Part shown: in pieces, positions 20,128 to 30,396 of the stretch
Layout of the letters: each line of letters starts with the position of its first letter
How positions within the stretch are numbered: position 1 is the stretch's first letter
NCBI GenBank assembly: GCA_021829645.1
Contig: JAKBPI010000002.1
Span: 19,568-83,567 of the forward strand
Length of the DNA stretch: 64,000 nucleotides
Source: Actinomycetes bacterium
GTDB taxonomy: Bacteria; Actinomycetota; Acidimicrobiia; Acidimicrobiales; Bog-793
Direction of reading: 5' to 3'
Notes under the pieces: model-generated
What the model saw: only the letters and a program-made list of their open reading frames with translations
What the model was told of the DNA's origin: nothing
Databases searched by the model: none
Made by a program: the position numbers and the translations under genes

Positions 20128-21047
20128 CTCGGCACCTTCAGAGCTAAAATTCCCATAAAAGCCAGGATCGTTCCCAAACCCAGAAAACGCGGAACATTAA
20201 GAAGCCTCATCTTGACTATCGTTGACTCAACAATTGCTAATATTATGCAAATTGCTATTACTGTCAACGGTAAGCAGAGCAGCTGCAAATAAGCATTTTG
20301 AAAGTGTGGCAAAAATATTTCAGATAGCATCACAAGCATTATCCAATGCTTGACTCCGCCGGACCATTGCAGCATGGCTAAGTCACGTCCGGCGTATTCC
20401 AATGTCATCCCCTCGTGGATCATTGTCAGCTCTAAGTGGGTATCAGGGTTGTCTACGGGCTGGTGCCCGGTTTCGGCGATGACTACTAAAGAAAATGCTG
20501 CCAGTGCTAATGAAGGGGCGGGTGATGACCAAACGTGAAAAAGTGAAATGCGAGATATCATTACTTGCATATCGGTAGATCCGGCAACGAGTGCAGCCAC
20601 GGACAATGAGATGAGCATGGCAGTTTCTGTAAATATCGAAATTGTCAAATCTCGGCTTGCCGCCATCAAAGAAAAGCCATTACGCGTATCCCATGCAGCA
20701 AGCACCAGCGCCAGGCGTGATAAAGCAAGAACTCCTCCAAGAACGAATGCGTCATGCCCCACACCCCAATTGGGTCCTAAAGAACTAACCGGAACGACCA
20801 ATACGGCCAGCCCCATGCTTGTCGCAACGACCGACGGGGCGATGCGGTAAGTAAGGGTGCTATTTGAAACTGATACAGTCGACTTATTCCATAAGCGTCT
20901 TAAATCTCTATATGGCTGAAGTGAACCAGGCCCGACTCTTCCCTGAAGCTTTGCTTTGAGGCTTTGAATAAACCCGGGAATCAGCATAGAAGCAACCAAA
21001 CCACCAAAGAGCTGTACGAGACCTGCAGTAATCGAGGTAAAGTGCAT
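20124..21047 (-). CDS. HyfC/HycD-like (NuoH-like) membrane subunit
   Basis: LQGRVGPGSLQPYRDLRRLW, VDNPDTHLELTMIHEGMTLEYAGRDLA. Confidence 0.87.
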   Translation of the reverse strand: MHFTSITAGLVQLFGGLVASMLIPGFIQSLKAKLQGRVGPGSLQPYRDLRRLWNKSTVSVSNSTLTYRIAPSVVATSMGLAVLVVPVSSLGPNWGVGHDAFVLGGVLALSRLALVLAAWDTRNGFSLMAASRDLTISIFTETAMLISLSVAALVAGSTDMQVMISRISLFHVWSSPAPSLALAAFSLVVIAETGHQPVDNPDTHLELTMIHEGMTLEYAGRDLAMLQWSGGVKHWIMLVMLSEIFLPHFQNAYLQLLCLPLTVIAICIILAIVESTIVKMRLLNVPRFLGLGTILAFMGILALKVPS

Positions 21048-22990
21048 TATAAAATCCCCAACCTAAAAGCTATTAGCAGTACAAATATCAACCCTATAAG
21101 ATAAGCGGCATAAGAACCAAGGCTTCCGCTCTGCACTCTTCTAATGATGGTGGCGACTTTCATAAACCAAGTACTGATAGGTGAATACAATTTTGATTCG
21201 ATTAAATGAGGCACCTCTCCTTCGTATTCGATACTCTGTGTGATGCCAAGTTCTTCAACCCGGGTAATTTTTCTGGTCGGCCTTATAATCGGTTCCAGGA
21301 TCATTCTCGCAGGTTTTGTAAAACCTGAGCCCGACCAGTAGAGTTTGCTTGTCAATTTTTGCCCACACAACCAGGTGGGTGCGGCTTTTGCCGACCTGTT
21401 TGACCTTAAAAGGAATAGTACAAAGGTCCCAGAAATCAATATTGCACCAAGGCAAAGAGGGGAGAGGGAGCCTGTGCCAGGAAGATTTAATACAAGTAGC
21501 GAAACTTTATTCGAAGACCACGGTGCTATTTGCATTAGTCGACCAAAATATAATGCCGGAATTAACCCTAAAATAATACATAGTAAAGCAAGAAATAAGG
21601 TACTTATTCCCATGAGAAGGCTGTCTGAACTCTCTTTTTTGCGAGGGAACTGTTCCTTTCCGAGAAGTACTAAACCAATAACTTTTGTAAAACAAAAAAG
21701 TGCTAGGGTGACCGTAGCAGCCATTGCCACCAGTGAAATAGCTCCAATCGTGCCGTCGGCAAAATTCCCATATGTTGATACATGAATTAATGACTGAATC
21801 GTCAACCATTCGGATATAAAGCCGTTCAAAGGCGGTAAACCAGAAATTGCCATGACTCCGATGAAAAACGATACCCCAACGACCGGTAGTGAATGAACCA
21901 AGCCGCTGAGCCGGTCAATATGCAATTGTTTCGCGGTCTTTTCAAATGTCCCAGCCGATAGGAATAAGAGTGATTTAAAAATTGAGTGATTTATTATATG
22001 TAGTAGTGCTGCAGCCAGTGCTATCGCTGCCCAATCATTTTTTCCGTGTGCGGTCAATGCCAAACTTGCTCCAAGTCCAAGAGTAATAATGCCCATATTC
22101 TCAATGGAGCTCAGTGCCAAGAGTTTTTTTAACTGGCGTTCAAAAAGTGCATAAACAACTCCCCCTACTGCCGATACAGCACCCAAGGTCAGGACGACGA
22201 TTCCTACCCAGACCGGTAATGGCCTACACCAGTAGACGAGTACCCGAATCAGTAAGTAGATCGGTATATTGATCATGACCCCACTCATCAGTGCCGACAC
22301 CGGAGCGGGAGCTGCGGGATGTGCTCTGGGCAGCCAAACATGCATGGGCATAAGTCCGGCTTTAGTTCCCATTCCAATCAGTGAAGAGAGGACTATGGCA
22401 ATTTGAATCGGAGAACCCTCATGTAAGTGAGTTCCTCCTCCCATGACACCATATTTAGCAAGCAGAATGACTGCAATCCAAGTGCCAACGCCTCCAATAT
22501 GCGTGATAGCCACGTAAATAAAACCGGAACGCCTTACTGATTTATCATTACCATGCGCAATAAGGATAATGGAGGCAGGAATTATTGTCATCAGTTCCCA
22601 ACCGCCCAGTAGCGTTATGGGATCTCGTGCACATACAGTTCCGGCCAATATAATTATAAATGCAGCAGACAGACAGGCTATAACTCGATCCCGCTTTGAA
22701 TCTGAATCCAGATAGCTGCCGGAGAATACAAGTACCGGTATGGCTACAATTCCAAGTACTATTAAAAATAAACCACTAAGAGGATCTATGCCGAACTGTG
22801 GATGAAATTTATCTGTAAATTGAGCTCCGCTATCTTCTCTGGAGGCAACTACAAAGATTCCGACAATGGTGAGCAGTAATGACCCAAAACTTTGTACGAA
22901 AAAGGCAAGCTTGAAGAGTTGCTTTACTAATACAAGACCTCCGCCTATAAAAATTACAGCAAGGCTCAATAGCAGAATATCAAAGATCAT
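21047..22990 (-). CDS. HyfB-like proton-translocating membrane subunit
   Basis: GLMPMHVWLPRAHPAAPAPVSALMSGVMI, LALSSIENMGIITLGLGA. Confidence 0.86.
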   Translation of the reverse strand: MIFDILLLSLAVIFIGGGLVLVKQLFKLAFFVQSFGSLLLTIVGIFVVASREDSGAQFTDKFHPQFGIDPLSGLFLIVLGIVAIPVLVFSGSYLDSDSKRDRVIACLSAAFIIILAGTVCARDPITLLGGWELMTIIPASIILIAHGNDKSVRRSGFIYVAITHIGGVGTWIAVILLAKYGVMGGGTHLHEGSPIQIAIVLSSLIGMGTKAGLMPMHVWLPRAHPAAPAPVSALMSGVMINIPIYLLIRVLVYWCRPLPVWVGIVVLTLGAVSAVGGVVYALFERQLKKLLALSSIENMGIITLGLGASLALTAHGKNDWAAIALAAALLHIINHSIFKSLLFLSAGTFEKTAKQLHIDRLSGLVHSLPVVGVSFFIGVMAISGLPPLNGFISEWLTIQSLIHVSTYGNFADGTIGAISLVAMAATVTLALFCFTKVIGLVLLGKEQFPRKKESSDSLLMGISTLFLALLCIILGLIPALYFGRLMQIAPWSSNKVSLLVLNLPGTGSLSPLCLGAILISGTFVLFLLRSNRSAKAAPTWLCGQKLTSKLYWSGSGFTKPARMILEPIIRPTRKITRVEELGITQSIEYEGEVPHLIESKLYSPISTWFMKVATIIRRVQSGSLGSYAAYLIGLIFVLLIAFRLGIL

Positions 22991-23331
22991 GTTGAACGAA
23001 GTTCACGTAGAATCGACTGCTGACTGATCAGTTGAGCTTCTACGATCGCCCTTCCGGCCTCCAAAAGACTGAATACTTTATCGCTTGTAATGTGATAGTA
23101 AATTGTAGTTCCATCTCTTCTGGATTCGACAAGTCCAACTTTTCTAAGCGCCGATAAATGTTGCGACGTTCCCCCGGAATCAAGACCCAATTCTTCTTGA
23201 ACGGCTCCAACCGCTCGTTCGTCTTCTCGTAAGATTTCCAGAATTCTCACTCGTGCCGGGTGTCCCAATACCTTGAATAGATTGGCTTTAGCAATATATA
23301 CAGGCCGGATCTCTCGTTTAGCGCTATCCAT
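22987..23331 (-). CDS. ArsR/SmtB-family regulator (Rv0081-like)
   Basis: FKVLGHPARVRILEILREDERAVGAVQEELGLDSGGTSQHLSALRKVGLVESRRDGTTIYY; ATGA overlap with hyfB-like gene. Confidence 0.87.
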   Translation of the reverse strand: MDSAKREIRPVYIAKANLFKVLGHPARVRILEILREDERAVGAVQEELGLDSGGTSQHLSALRKVGLVESRRDGTTIYYHITSDKVFSLLEAGRAIVEAQLISQQSILRELRST

Positions 23332-23647
23332 AATGTTTATTATATCTTAATATTATTGAAGATTTTAATTTATTGAGATTAGAGATGAGTTTTATGCCTC
23401 CTTAGAATTTTTAGGGGTATAAAAAGTGCTGTTTCGGATATGTCGGCATAAATGTGCTAGAGACTCAAATTGCTTCTCTATGGACAGCAGTCTCTAACCA
23501 CGCAGTCCAATATGACTTTTGCCGAAACCTGTTTCATCTGGCCGAAAGGAATCAGAGGAAAGAGAGAGATAGGAAAAACGTTAACTTCTTGAATCTCTTA
23601 CGACAAACCGGATCCGTTGAGGAGTTGATGTATGTAATAGAAATATT

Positions 23648-23721
23648 TGGAGCGGGTGACGAGAATCGAACTCGCGTTCTCAGCTTGGGAAGCTGATGTT
23701 CTGCCTCTGAACTACACCCGC
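23648..23721 (-). tRNA. tRNA-Gly (anticodon CCC), CCA encoded
   Basis: Minus strand GCGGGTG...CACCCGC acceptor stem, TCAGC-TTCCCAA-GCTGA anticodon arm, GTTCGATTC T-loop, then T-CCA. Confidence 0.95.
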
Positions 23722-23808
23722 AAATTTTAATCCTTTTGGAGCAATACATACTATAGTTTATTTTGACTTCAAAACAAACGGACTAAAAATATTTATTTAT
23801 GGAGAGCC

Positions 23809-24384
23809 ATGATTTGTTCCGATAAATCCATCAGGGAACTTGTTGCTTCCGGAGCAATTGTCATCGAGCCTTTTGACGACTCCTGTGTGCAGCCCTCTTC
23901 CGTGGACTTGCATATAGGCAACCACTTTAGGATCTTTCGAAATCATACTCTGGAGGTTATTGATGTCAAGGAAAATCAGGAAGAGTTGACCGAGTTGGTG
24001 ACGATGCCAGAAGATGTCGCTTTGGTGCTGCACCCGGGGGAGTTTGTGTTGGGTGCAACTTCAGAGCGGGTGGCATTACCTGACAATATTGTGGGCAGAC
24101 TGGAGGGAAAATCCAGTTTGGGAAGACTCGGGCTTTTGATTCACTCCACGGCCGGTTTTGTCGACCCCGGTTTTGACGGACACATTACTCTTGAACTCTC
24201 CAACGTGGCCAACCTCCCGATTAAGCTTTATCCCGGTATGAAAATAGGCCAGATCAGTTTTTTGATGATGACCACTCCGGCTGATACTGCTTATGGAGCC
24301 GGTGTTCTCGGTTCCAAATACCAAAACCAGGTAGGGCCCACCCCCAGTCGTTATTTTGAAAACTTTTCCAAAGACAAAGAATAA
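23809..24384 (+). CDS. dcd: dCTP deaminase
   Basis: [49 protein letters not shown]. Confidence 0.93.
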   Translation: MICSDKSIRELVASGAIVIEPFDDSCVQPSSVDLHIGNHFRIFRNHTLEVIDVKENQEELTELVTMPEDVALVLHPGEFVLGATSERVALPDNIVGRLEGKSSLGRLGLLIHSTAGFVDPGFDGHITLELSNVANLPIKLYPGMKIGQISFLMMTTPADTAYGAGVLGSKYQNQVGPTPSRYFENFSKDKE

Positions 24385-24405
24385 AACTTTATCTAATCTG
24401 GAATT

Positions 24406-26373
24406 TTAGAGCTGCTCCAAGGTAGGCTCCTGACTTATGGAAGCTTCTTCTTGGGTAGCAAACTGTGTCATATACAGTTCTGCATACAGCCCGCCCAGTT
24501 TCAACAACTCTTCGTGACGTCCTGTTTCCACAACCCTTCCCCCGTTGACGACTATGATCTTGTCGGCTTGCTTGATGGTGGAAAGCCTGTGGGCTATCAC
24601 TATAGACGTTCTGTGTTCCAGTGCTTTTGAGAGAGCTTTTTGTACTGCCAACTCGGATTCTGAATCCAAGTGTGCCGTTGCTTCATCGAGTACCACCACA
24701 TCCGGTGCTTTTAGCAGCAATCTGGCAAGGGCTATTCTCTGCTTTTCGCCTCCCGAAAGGCGATACCCTCTGTCTCCGACCACGGTGTCGAGGCCCTCAG
24801 GTAGGCTTTGCACGAGATTGATAATCTGGGCAGCCTCTAAGGCTTTCAACATTTCTTCGTCTGTGGCGTCTTCTTTGGCGTAAGCAAGGTTTTCCCGGAT
24901 GGTTTCGTGAAAGAGGTGGGCGTCTTGGGTGACCACGCCCACTCTTTGGCGAACCGAAGACAGAGTGGCGTCTTTTAAGTCTGTGCCTGATATTGTGACG
25001 CTTCCGGAATCCGGGTCATAGAGGCGGGGAATCAGATGGGATATGGTTGTCTTACCTGCTCCGGACGGTCCCACCAAAGCCACCATCTGACCGGGTTCGG
25101 CAACGAAAGAGACGTCGTTGAGCACCTGATTGTTGGGAGTCTGATCTAAAGTTGCCACGGATTCAAGTGAAGCAAGCGAGACTTCGTCTGCTCGCGGGTA
25201 GTGAAAGTCTACGTGGGAGAACTCGACTTTTGCCGGTCCGGGCAAAATGTCCACGGCACCCGGCTTGTCTTTTACCATGGGTTCCAAGTCCAAGACTTCA
25301 AAAATTCTGTCAAAGGAGACAAGGGCTGTCATCAGGTCAATCTGTACGTTGGAAAGAGAGGTAAGAGGGGCGTAAAGCCTTGTGAGATAAGTGCCCAACG
25401 CCACGACGGTACCTATCTCCAAGATACTGTGTACTGCCAATACGCCCCCCCAACCGTAAACTATGGCGGTGGCAAGAGAGGCCACCGTGAGAAGGGCAAC
25501 CAAAAATGAGGCCGTATACATGGCCTGGCTTACGCCGATGTCTCTTACCCGACCGGCTCTTCCGTTAAAAAGATGGGACTCTTTGGAGGGGTTGCCGAAG
25601 AGCATCATCAAAAGTGCTCCGGATACGTTGAAACGCTCGGTCATGGTGTTGGTCATTTTGGCGTTCAGATTGTATGACTCTCTGGTGATGATCTGTATTT
25701 TTTTTCCTATCCATCTGGCCGGTATGATAAAGAGGGGGAGTAAGGCAACGGCTACCAGGGTAATTTCCCAGGACAAAGTAAACATGGCTGCCAGAATGAT
25801 GATCACTGTGACGAAGTTGCCTATCACGGAGGAAAACAAATTGGTAAATGCGGATTGTGCATCCAGGATGTCGTTGTTCAGTCTCGACACCAACGCCCCT
25901 GTCTGTGTACGGGTAAAAAACGCTAAAGGCATTCTCTGGATATGGGCAAAGACTTTACTGCGCATATCGTAGATCAGTCCTTCCCCGACTACAGCGGAGA
26001 CGTATCTCTGCCATAGGGTCAGTCCCGCACTCACTATTGCCAGAACACCGGCTACTATTGCCCATCCGATGATGACACGGGAGTCATGACGGGCGATGCC
26101 GTCGTCGATGATCGCCCGATAGATCAAAGGACTGGCGGCACTGGCAACAGCGCTCAGAATAATCAGGAATAGATAGAGGGAGAGTATTTTTGTATAGGGT
26201 TTACCGAAGTTGACGATACGCTTTACCGTTCCTTTGGGAACCTGACTGTTTTTTACCGAGTCATCGCGACGAAAAGTACGCATCATTTGCCAGGCGCCCA
26301 GCTGCCCGCCGCCTCCGCCCATGCCCCCTACGCCACCAAGGCCTCCCATGTTGGCCATTCCTCTTGCCATCAC
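24406..26373 (-). CDS. ABC transporter, fused permease/ATP-binding protein
   Basis: VGPSGAGKTT, LSGGEKQRIALARLLLKAPDVVVLDEATAHLD. Confidence 0.93.
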   Translation of the reverse strand: MMARGMANMGGLGGVGGMGGGGGQLGAWQMMRTFRRDDSVKNSQVPKGTVKRIVNFGKPYTKILSLYLFLIILSAVASAASPLIYRAIIDDGIARHDSRVIIGWAIVAGVLAIVSAGLTLWQRYVSAVVGEGLIYDMRSKVFAHIQRMPLAFFTRTQTGALVSRLNNDILDAQSAFTNLFSSVIGNFVTVIIILAAMFTLSWEITLVAVALLPLFIIPARWIGKKIQIITRESYNLNAKMTNTMTERFNVSGALLMMLFGNPSKESHLFNGRAGRVRDIGVSQAMYTASFLVALLTVASLATAIVYGWGGVLAVHSILEIGTVVALGTYLTRLYAPLTSLSNVQIDLMTALVSFDRIFEVLDLEPMVKDKPGAVDILPGPAKVEFSHVDFHYPRADEVSLASLESVATLDQTPNNQVLNDVSFVAEPGQMVALVGPSGAGKTTISHLIPRLYDPDSGSVTISGTDLKDATLSSVRQRVGVVTQDAHLFHETIRENLAYAKEDATDEEMLKALEAAQIINLVQSLPEGLDTVVGDRGYRLSGGEKQRIALARLLLKAPDVVVLDEATAHLDSESELAVQKALSKALEHRTSIVIAHRLSTIKQADKIIVVNGGRVVETGRHEELLKLGGLYAELYMTQFATQEEASISQEPTLEQL

Positions 26374-26512
26374 AACTCCCGTAATCGTCTTTGTGAACTA
26401 TTTTAGCTTAACTAAAAATTTCTTATGCATCCAAGTTTAAATCCCTACGCGGGTACTGCAAAACAAAGTTTTCATCCGCCGGATAAGCCTTTATTTGCGC
26501 TAGCCTTGGTGT

Positions 26513-27328
26513 ATGGCAGCCGATGCGCTCTATAATCAATCCATACCGAGGCCCAAAGATCACTACGTGCGGGTAGTTCCCAAATGGACAGGGCATCTAT
26601 ATGAACTAAAGAAACATCTTGACACAGATATGCTGTTGAGAGTGTCGGACAAACTGACTTCCGATGTGAAGTCCGCTTCTTGGAGAGCCCAAGACGAGGG
26701 TAACACCATTTTAGTTGACGACAACTCTTATGCCGTAGTCGTGCCGCTGGTACTGATTGATGAAGAAATCTTTATAGTACTTACCAAACGGGCCGGGCAC
26801 ATGGAAGCCGATCCGGGACACGTGGCTTTCCCCGGTGGAAAACTGGAATCAGGGGAAAATTTTCTTGCTGCGGCACTGCGTGAAACATACGAAGAGATCG
26901 GTTTAGATAGAAAAGACATAGAGAGAACGGCTTTTCTCGGTGTTTTTGAGCGCCCTCTTTCTGAGGCACAAAGGAATCCGTCCGGTAGCACCTCCAAACG
27001 TACTCCTGACACGGCATTTATCGAAGACAATTCCCGCTTATCCGTACACGGCAAGCAAACGATAGCGGCTTTTATGACGTTGTTGAAATGTCTCCCCGAT
27101 TTTAAACCGAACCTGAGTGAAGTAGAGAAAATCTTTTTGTTGCCGCTGGCCGATTTGCTGGAAGAAGACCTGGCTTGGGATGAAATCTGGTCTTGGCCGG
27201 ATGGAAGCAAGTCAGAAATCCATTTTTTTTCAGAACCAAAGGTCCTCGGGCGGGATCTAATTTGGGGTCTGACAGCCAGAATCGTAACCGAGTTGCTAGC
27301 CGTTTTGGTCGACTGTCTGGAGGTATAG
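26513..27328 (+). CDS. NUDIX hydrolase (CoA pyrophosphatase-like)
   Basis: HVAFPGGKLESGENFLAAALRETYEEIGL. Confidence 0.82.
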   Translation: MAADALYNQSIPRPKDHYVRVVPKWTGHLYELKKHLDTDMLLRVSDKLTSDVKSASWRAQDEGNTILVDDNSYAVVVPLVLIDEEIFIVLTKRAGHMEADPGHVAFPGGKLESGENFLAAALRETYEEIGLDRKDIERTAFLGVFERPLSEAQRNPSGSTSKRTPDTAFIEDNSRLSVHGKQTIAAFMTLLKCLPDFKPNLSEVEKIFLLPLADLLEEDLAWDEIWSWPDGSKSEIHFFSEPKVLGRDLIWGLTARIVTELLAVLVDCLEV

Positions 27329-27495
27329 CAGCTACTTTTGTCCTGTTCTCTGTCTTGACAAAAAGTGCAGGACTGTATTTTAAGATACTGTTAGGGCACC
27401 AAAATCGACGGAAAGTCTAAGATTGCCCCGGATAAAGGTATTATCATGTGAAATGAAATACGCAGCTTGTCCACATATCAAAGCGGGTTGATCTT

Positions 27496-29148
27496 TTGCG
27501 CAAAAATGTAAAAATTACCTTCAAGCCGTCAAAAGTATACTTGAGCGCAGTTTGTCTGATCTTTTGCTTTATCGAGCTCTGGTCCCTGGCCACACCGCTG
27601 TTTGCCGGCCCGGATGAACCCGTACAGGTCATCAAATCCTATGCTGTGGATCACGGCCAATTACTCGGACAACTGGATACCCAACCGGGTCAACAGGAAT
27701 TTGCTCTGGTAAACGTGCCGGGTTTCTACTCGGTGGACAGGGCGATCCCAAAGTGTTTCGATCACCACAGTGCCGTGCCTGCATCTTGTGCTCCGCCCCC
27801 CAGTACTACTTGTTACCATCCGGTTGGCAGTACTGCGCCACCCTGCGGTGTAGCGTTTATTTATAATGCCAGATATCCGCCGCTGTATTACTTGATTATC
27901 GGTATCGTCAGTTTTCTTCCTCCCGGAAAAGCGGTTTTATACCTGATGAGAGCCCTTTCTGCGCTAATCGAGGCCGCCTTTTTGGCTCTGGCGATAACTT
28001 GTGCGCTTTGCTACTCCTCACGTCCCTTGATAGTGCTGGGCGTAGTTGTGGCTATGACGCCCATGGTGATTTATCTTGGAGGTATCGTAAATCCGGCTTC
28101 TTTGGAGATATCTACCGGGTTAGCCACTTGGACAACGGGCATTATTTTAGCAACGGATCGCCGGTGTAAAAATAGACGAACTCTTTTGATCTCTCTTGGG
28201 ATTTCGGCATCAATTATGGCGCTTTCACGTCCCATTTCTCCATTTTGGCTGGCCCTTATAGCAGTATTTGTGATCTTGGCCGGTGCAAAAGACACGGTCA
28301 TTTCTCTCATGAAAAGACGTGACTTTCAGATCGTAGCGGGGGTAATTTTCTTTTTTGCTTTGCTGGCAACAATTTGGATCCTAAAAGAACACGCCACAGA
28401 TGTTCTCTCCACATCCAGGGTGCCTGCCAGCGTATCGCTGATCAATATTTTGGAAGAGTCATTCCATCACAACGTCTACTATATACCCACCATGATCGGC
28501 GTGTTTGGCACGTTTGATACGTACGCTCCGGCCTTGGTTTACCTGTTGTATTATGCCATGATCGCAGTCATGTTCATTTTGGCCTTTGTGGTTGGCGACA
28601 AAAAGGATAAGTTCCTACTTGCGGCACTCCTGTTACTCATCATCTGTATCCCGGTGGCCATTTCTTCTTCGCAGGCACATCTCTATGGCTATACGTGGAA
28701 CGGCAAAGACACTTTACCCTTTGCCGTAGGGCTGCCGGTGCTCTCCGCAGAAGTATTATTTCGACATTTTTTTAGGTCGGCTACTGTCGCAGCGGATTCT
28801 GATACAGCCTCTCCGGATACTCTTTTGTCAGAGGTGCCTGTGGACGGAGAAGAAGCAGTGTCCGGTGCCATGGTTCGCAGGAGTACTCCGACTCCTGCGT
28901 TTTGGAGACGGCTATCGGTCATGTTTCTTGTGATGATAGCTCTGGGTCAATTTTTGGCGTTTTATGAGGCCATACGTCGCTATGCAGCGGGGACCGGGGG
29001 CCCCGTATTTTCTTTTCTGCATTCCTCCCCATGGGACGCCCCATTGGGCAACGCTAGCCTTGTAGGTCTGTTCTTTTTGCTGTCGTGTGTGTTTGTGCTG
29101 TTGGGAACGGCAACGATACGGGGATTACTGGCAGATGAGACGATCTGA
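27496..29148 (+). CDS. DUF2142-like polytopic membrane protein
   Basis: FAGPDEPVQVIKSYAVDHGQ and RYPPLYYLIIG plus many TM segments. Confidence 0.7.
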   Translation: MRKNVKITFKPSKVYLSAVCLIFCFIELWSLATPLFAGPDEPVQVIKSYAVDHGQLLGQLDTQPGQQEFALVNVPGFYSVDRAIPKCFDHHSAVPASCAPPPSTTCYHPVGSTAPPCGVAFIYNARYPPLYYLIIGIVSFLPPGKAVLYLMRALSALIEAAFLALAITCALCYSSRPLIVLGVVVAMTPMVIYLGGIVNPASLEISTGLATWTTGIILATDRRCKNRRTLLISLGISASIMALSRPISPFWLALIAVFVILAGAKDTVISLMKRRDFQIVAGVIFFFALLATIWILKEHATDVLSTSRVPASVSLINILEESFHHNVYYIPTMIGVFGTFDTYAPALVYLLYYAMIAVMFILAFVVGDKKDKFLLAALLLLIICIPVAISSSQAHLYGYTWNGKDTLPFAVGLPVLSAEVLFRHFFRSATVAADSDTASPDTLLSEVPVDGEEAVSGAMVRRSTPTPAFWRRLSVMFLVMIALGQFLAFYEAIRRYAAGTGGPVFSFLHSSPWDAPLGNASLVGLFFLLSCVFVLLGTATIRGLLADETI

Positions 29149-29274
29149 TAATTTGACGATGTCCCGTCAGGCACGTCGTTTAGGTAGTAACGTGACTTTG
29201 TATCCGGTTGCACTGATGTAAAAATCTTTTGACAGAGTGCTCCGGCAGGTTTTGAATTTAAGACTGGAAAGGTA

Positions 29275-30396
29275 ATGGAAGAGATAGAAATAGGCATAGG
29301 GAAGCGGGCAAGAATAGGATATGAATTGCGCGAACTTTCCATCATACCGTCGAGGCGCACCAGAGATATAGCAGACGTTGACGTATCCTGGCAGCTGGAA
29401 GGCTATAACTTTACTTTTCCCATTGTGGCAAGCCCTATGGACAGTGTAATGAGTCCGGAAAGTGCTGTGCACTACGGCGAGTTGGGCGGACTCTCTGTAA
29501 TAGACCTGGAAGGTCTGTGGGTAAGGCACGAAAATGCTGCAGACTTGCTTGAAAAAATGTCTTCCATGACGCCAGAGCAGATGAATGACAATTTGCGACA
29601 TCTCTATTCGGAACCGATAAAAAAAGAACTGATTACCGAGATTATCACGAAAGTAGTTGAATCAGGTCAAGTCGCCTGTGGGTCGGTCAGTCCAAAAAAT
29701 GCCGCCTCACTGGTATCTGTGGCGGTGAATGCGGGCCTCGATATACTGCTGGTTCACGGCTTGGTAGTTTCTGCCGAGCACATTTCTTCTTCCCCGGATC
29801 CACTCGATCTCAGTCGTTTTGTGCGTGATTTGGATATTCCGGTTCTGATAGGGGGTTGTGCATCTTATCAGAGTGCGTTGCACCTGATGCGTACGGGTGC
29901 TTCCGGAGTGCTTGTGGGAGTGGGTGCCGGCAGTAGTTCCAGAAGTAAGGACTTTTTCGGACTCGGCGTACCGCAAGCCACGGCTATAGCCGATGTGGTA
30001 GGCGCCAGAACGAGACATTTGGAAGAAACGGGTTTTTACGTCCAGGTGATAGCCGACGGCGGCATGACAACAGCCGGGGATATGGCAAAAGCCATAGCCT
30101 GCGGAGCAGATGCCGTCATGGTCGGGCTTCCCCTTGCCAAAGCCAAAGAAGTCCCGGCGAAGAATTGGTATTTTGGCAGCTCTTTTCACCACGATGACTC
30201 TCCGCGCGGGATACTCTTGGAAACAAAAAACGACTTATCCATGCAAGAAATTCTCTTTGGACCGGTAAAGAGAAATGCCGGTGATACCAATTTGGTGGGA
30301 GCGCTGAAGCGCACCATGGCTACCTGTGGGGCACAGACCATAAAAGAATTACAAAAGACCGAATTGGTTGCAAACAAACAATACGTCGACAAGTAA
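29275..30396 (+). CDS. GuaB3-family IMP dehydrogenase/GMP reductase-related protein
   Basis: FPIVASPMDSVMSPESAVHYGELGGLSVIDLEGLW, GLGVPQATAIADVVGAR, VIADGGMTTAGDMAKAIACGADAVMVG; no CBS domains. Confidence 0.88.
   Translation: MEEIEIGIGKRARIGYELRELSIIPSRRTRDIADVDVSWQLEGYNFTFPIVASPMDSVMSPESAVHYGELGGLSVIDLEGLWVRHENAADLLEKMSSMTPEQMNDNLRHLYSEPIKKELITEIITKVVESGQVACGSVSPKNAASLVSVAVNAGLDILLVHGLVVSAEHISSSPDPLDLSRFVRDLDIPVLIGGCASYQSALHLMRTGASGVLVGVGAGSSSRSKDFFGLGVPQATAIADVVGARTRHLEETGFYVQVIADGGMTTAGDMAKAIACGADAVMVGLPLAKAKEVPAKNWYFGSSFHHDDSPRGILLETKNDLSMQEILFGPVKRNAGDTNLVGALKRTMATCGAQTIKELQKTELVANKQYVDK

Noticed and set aside
23454-23749. ORFs on both strands across the tRNA (GAGDENRTRV and CGCSSEAEHQLPKLRTRVRFSSPA)
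   Set aside because: Typical artefact translations of a tRNA gene; tRNA-Gly(CCC) explains the region.
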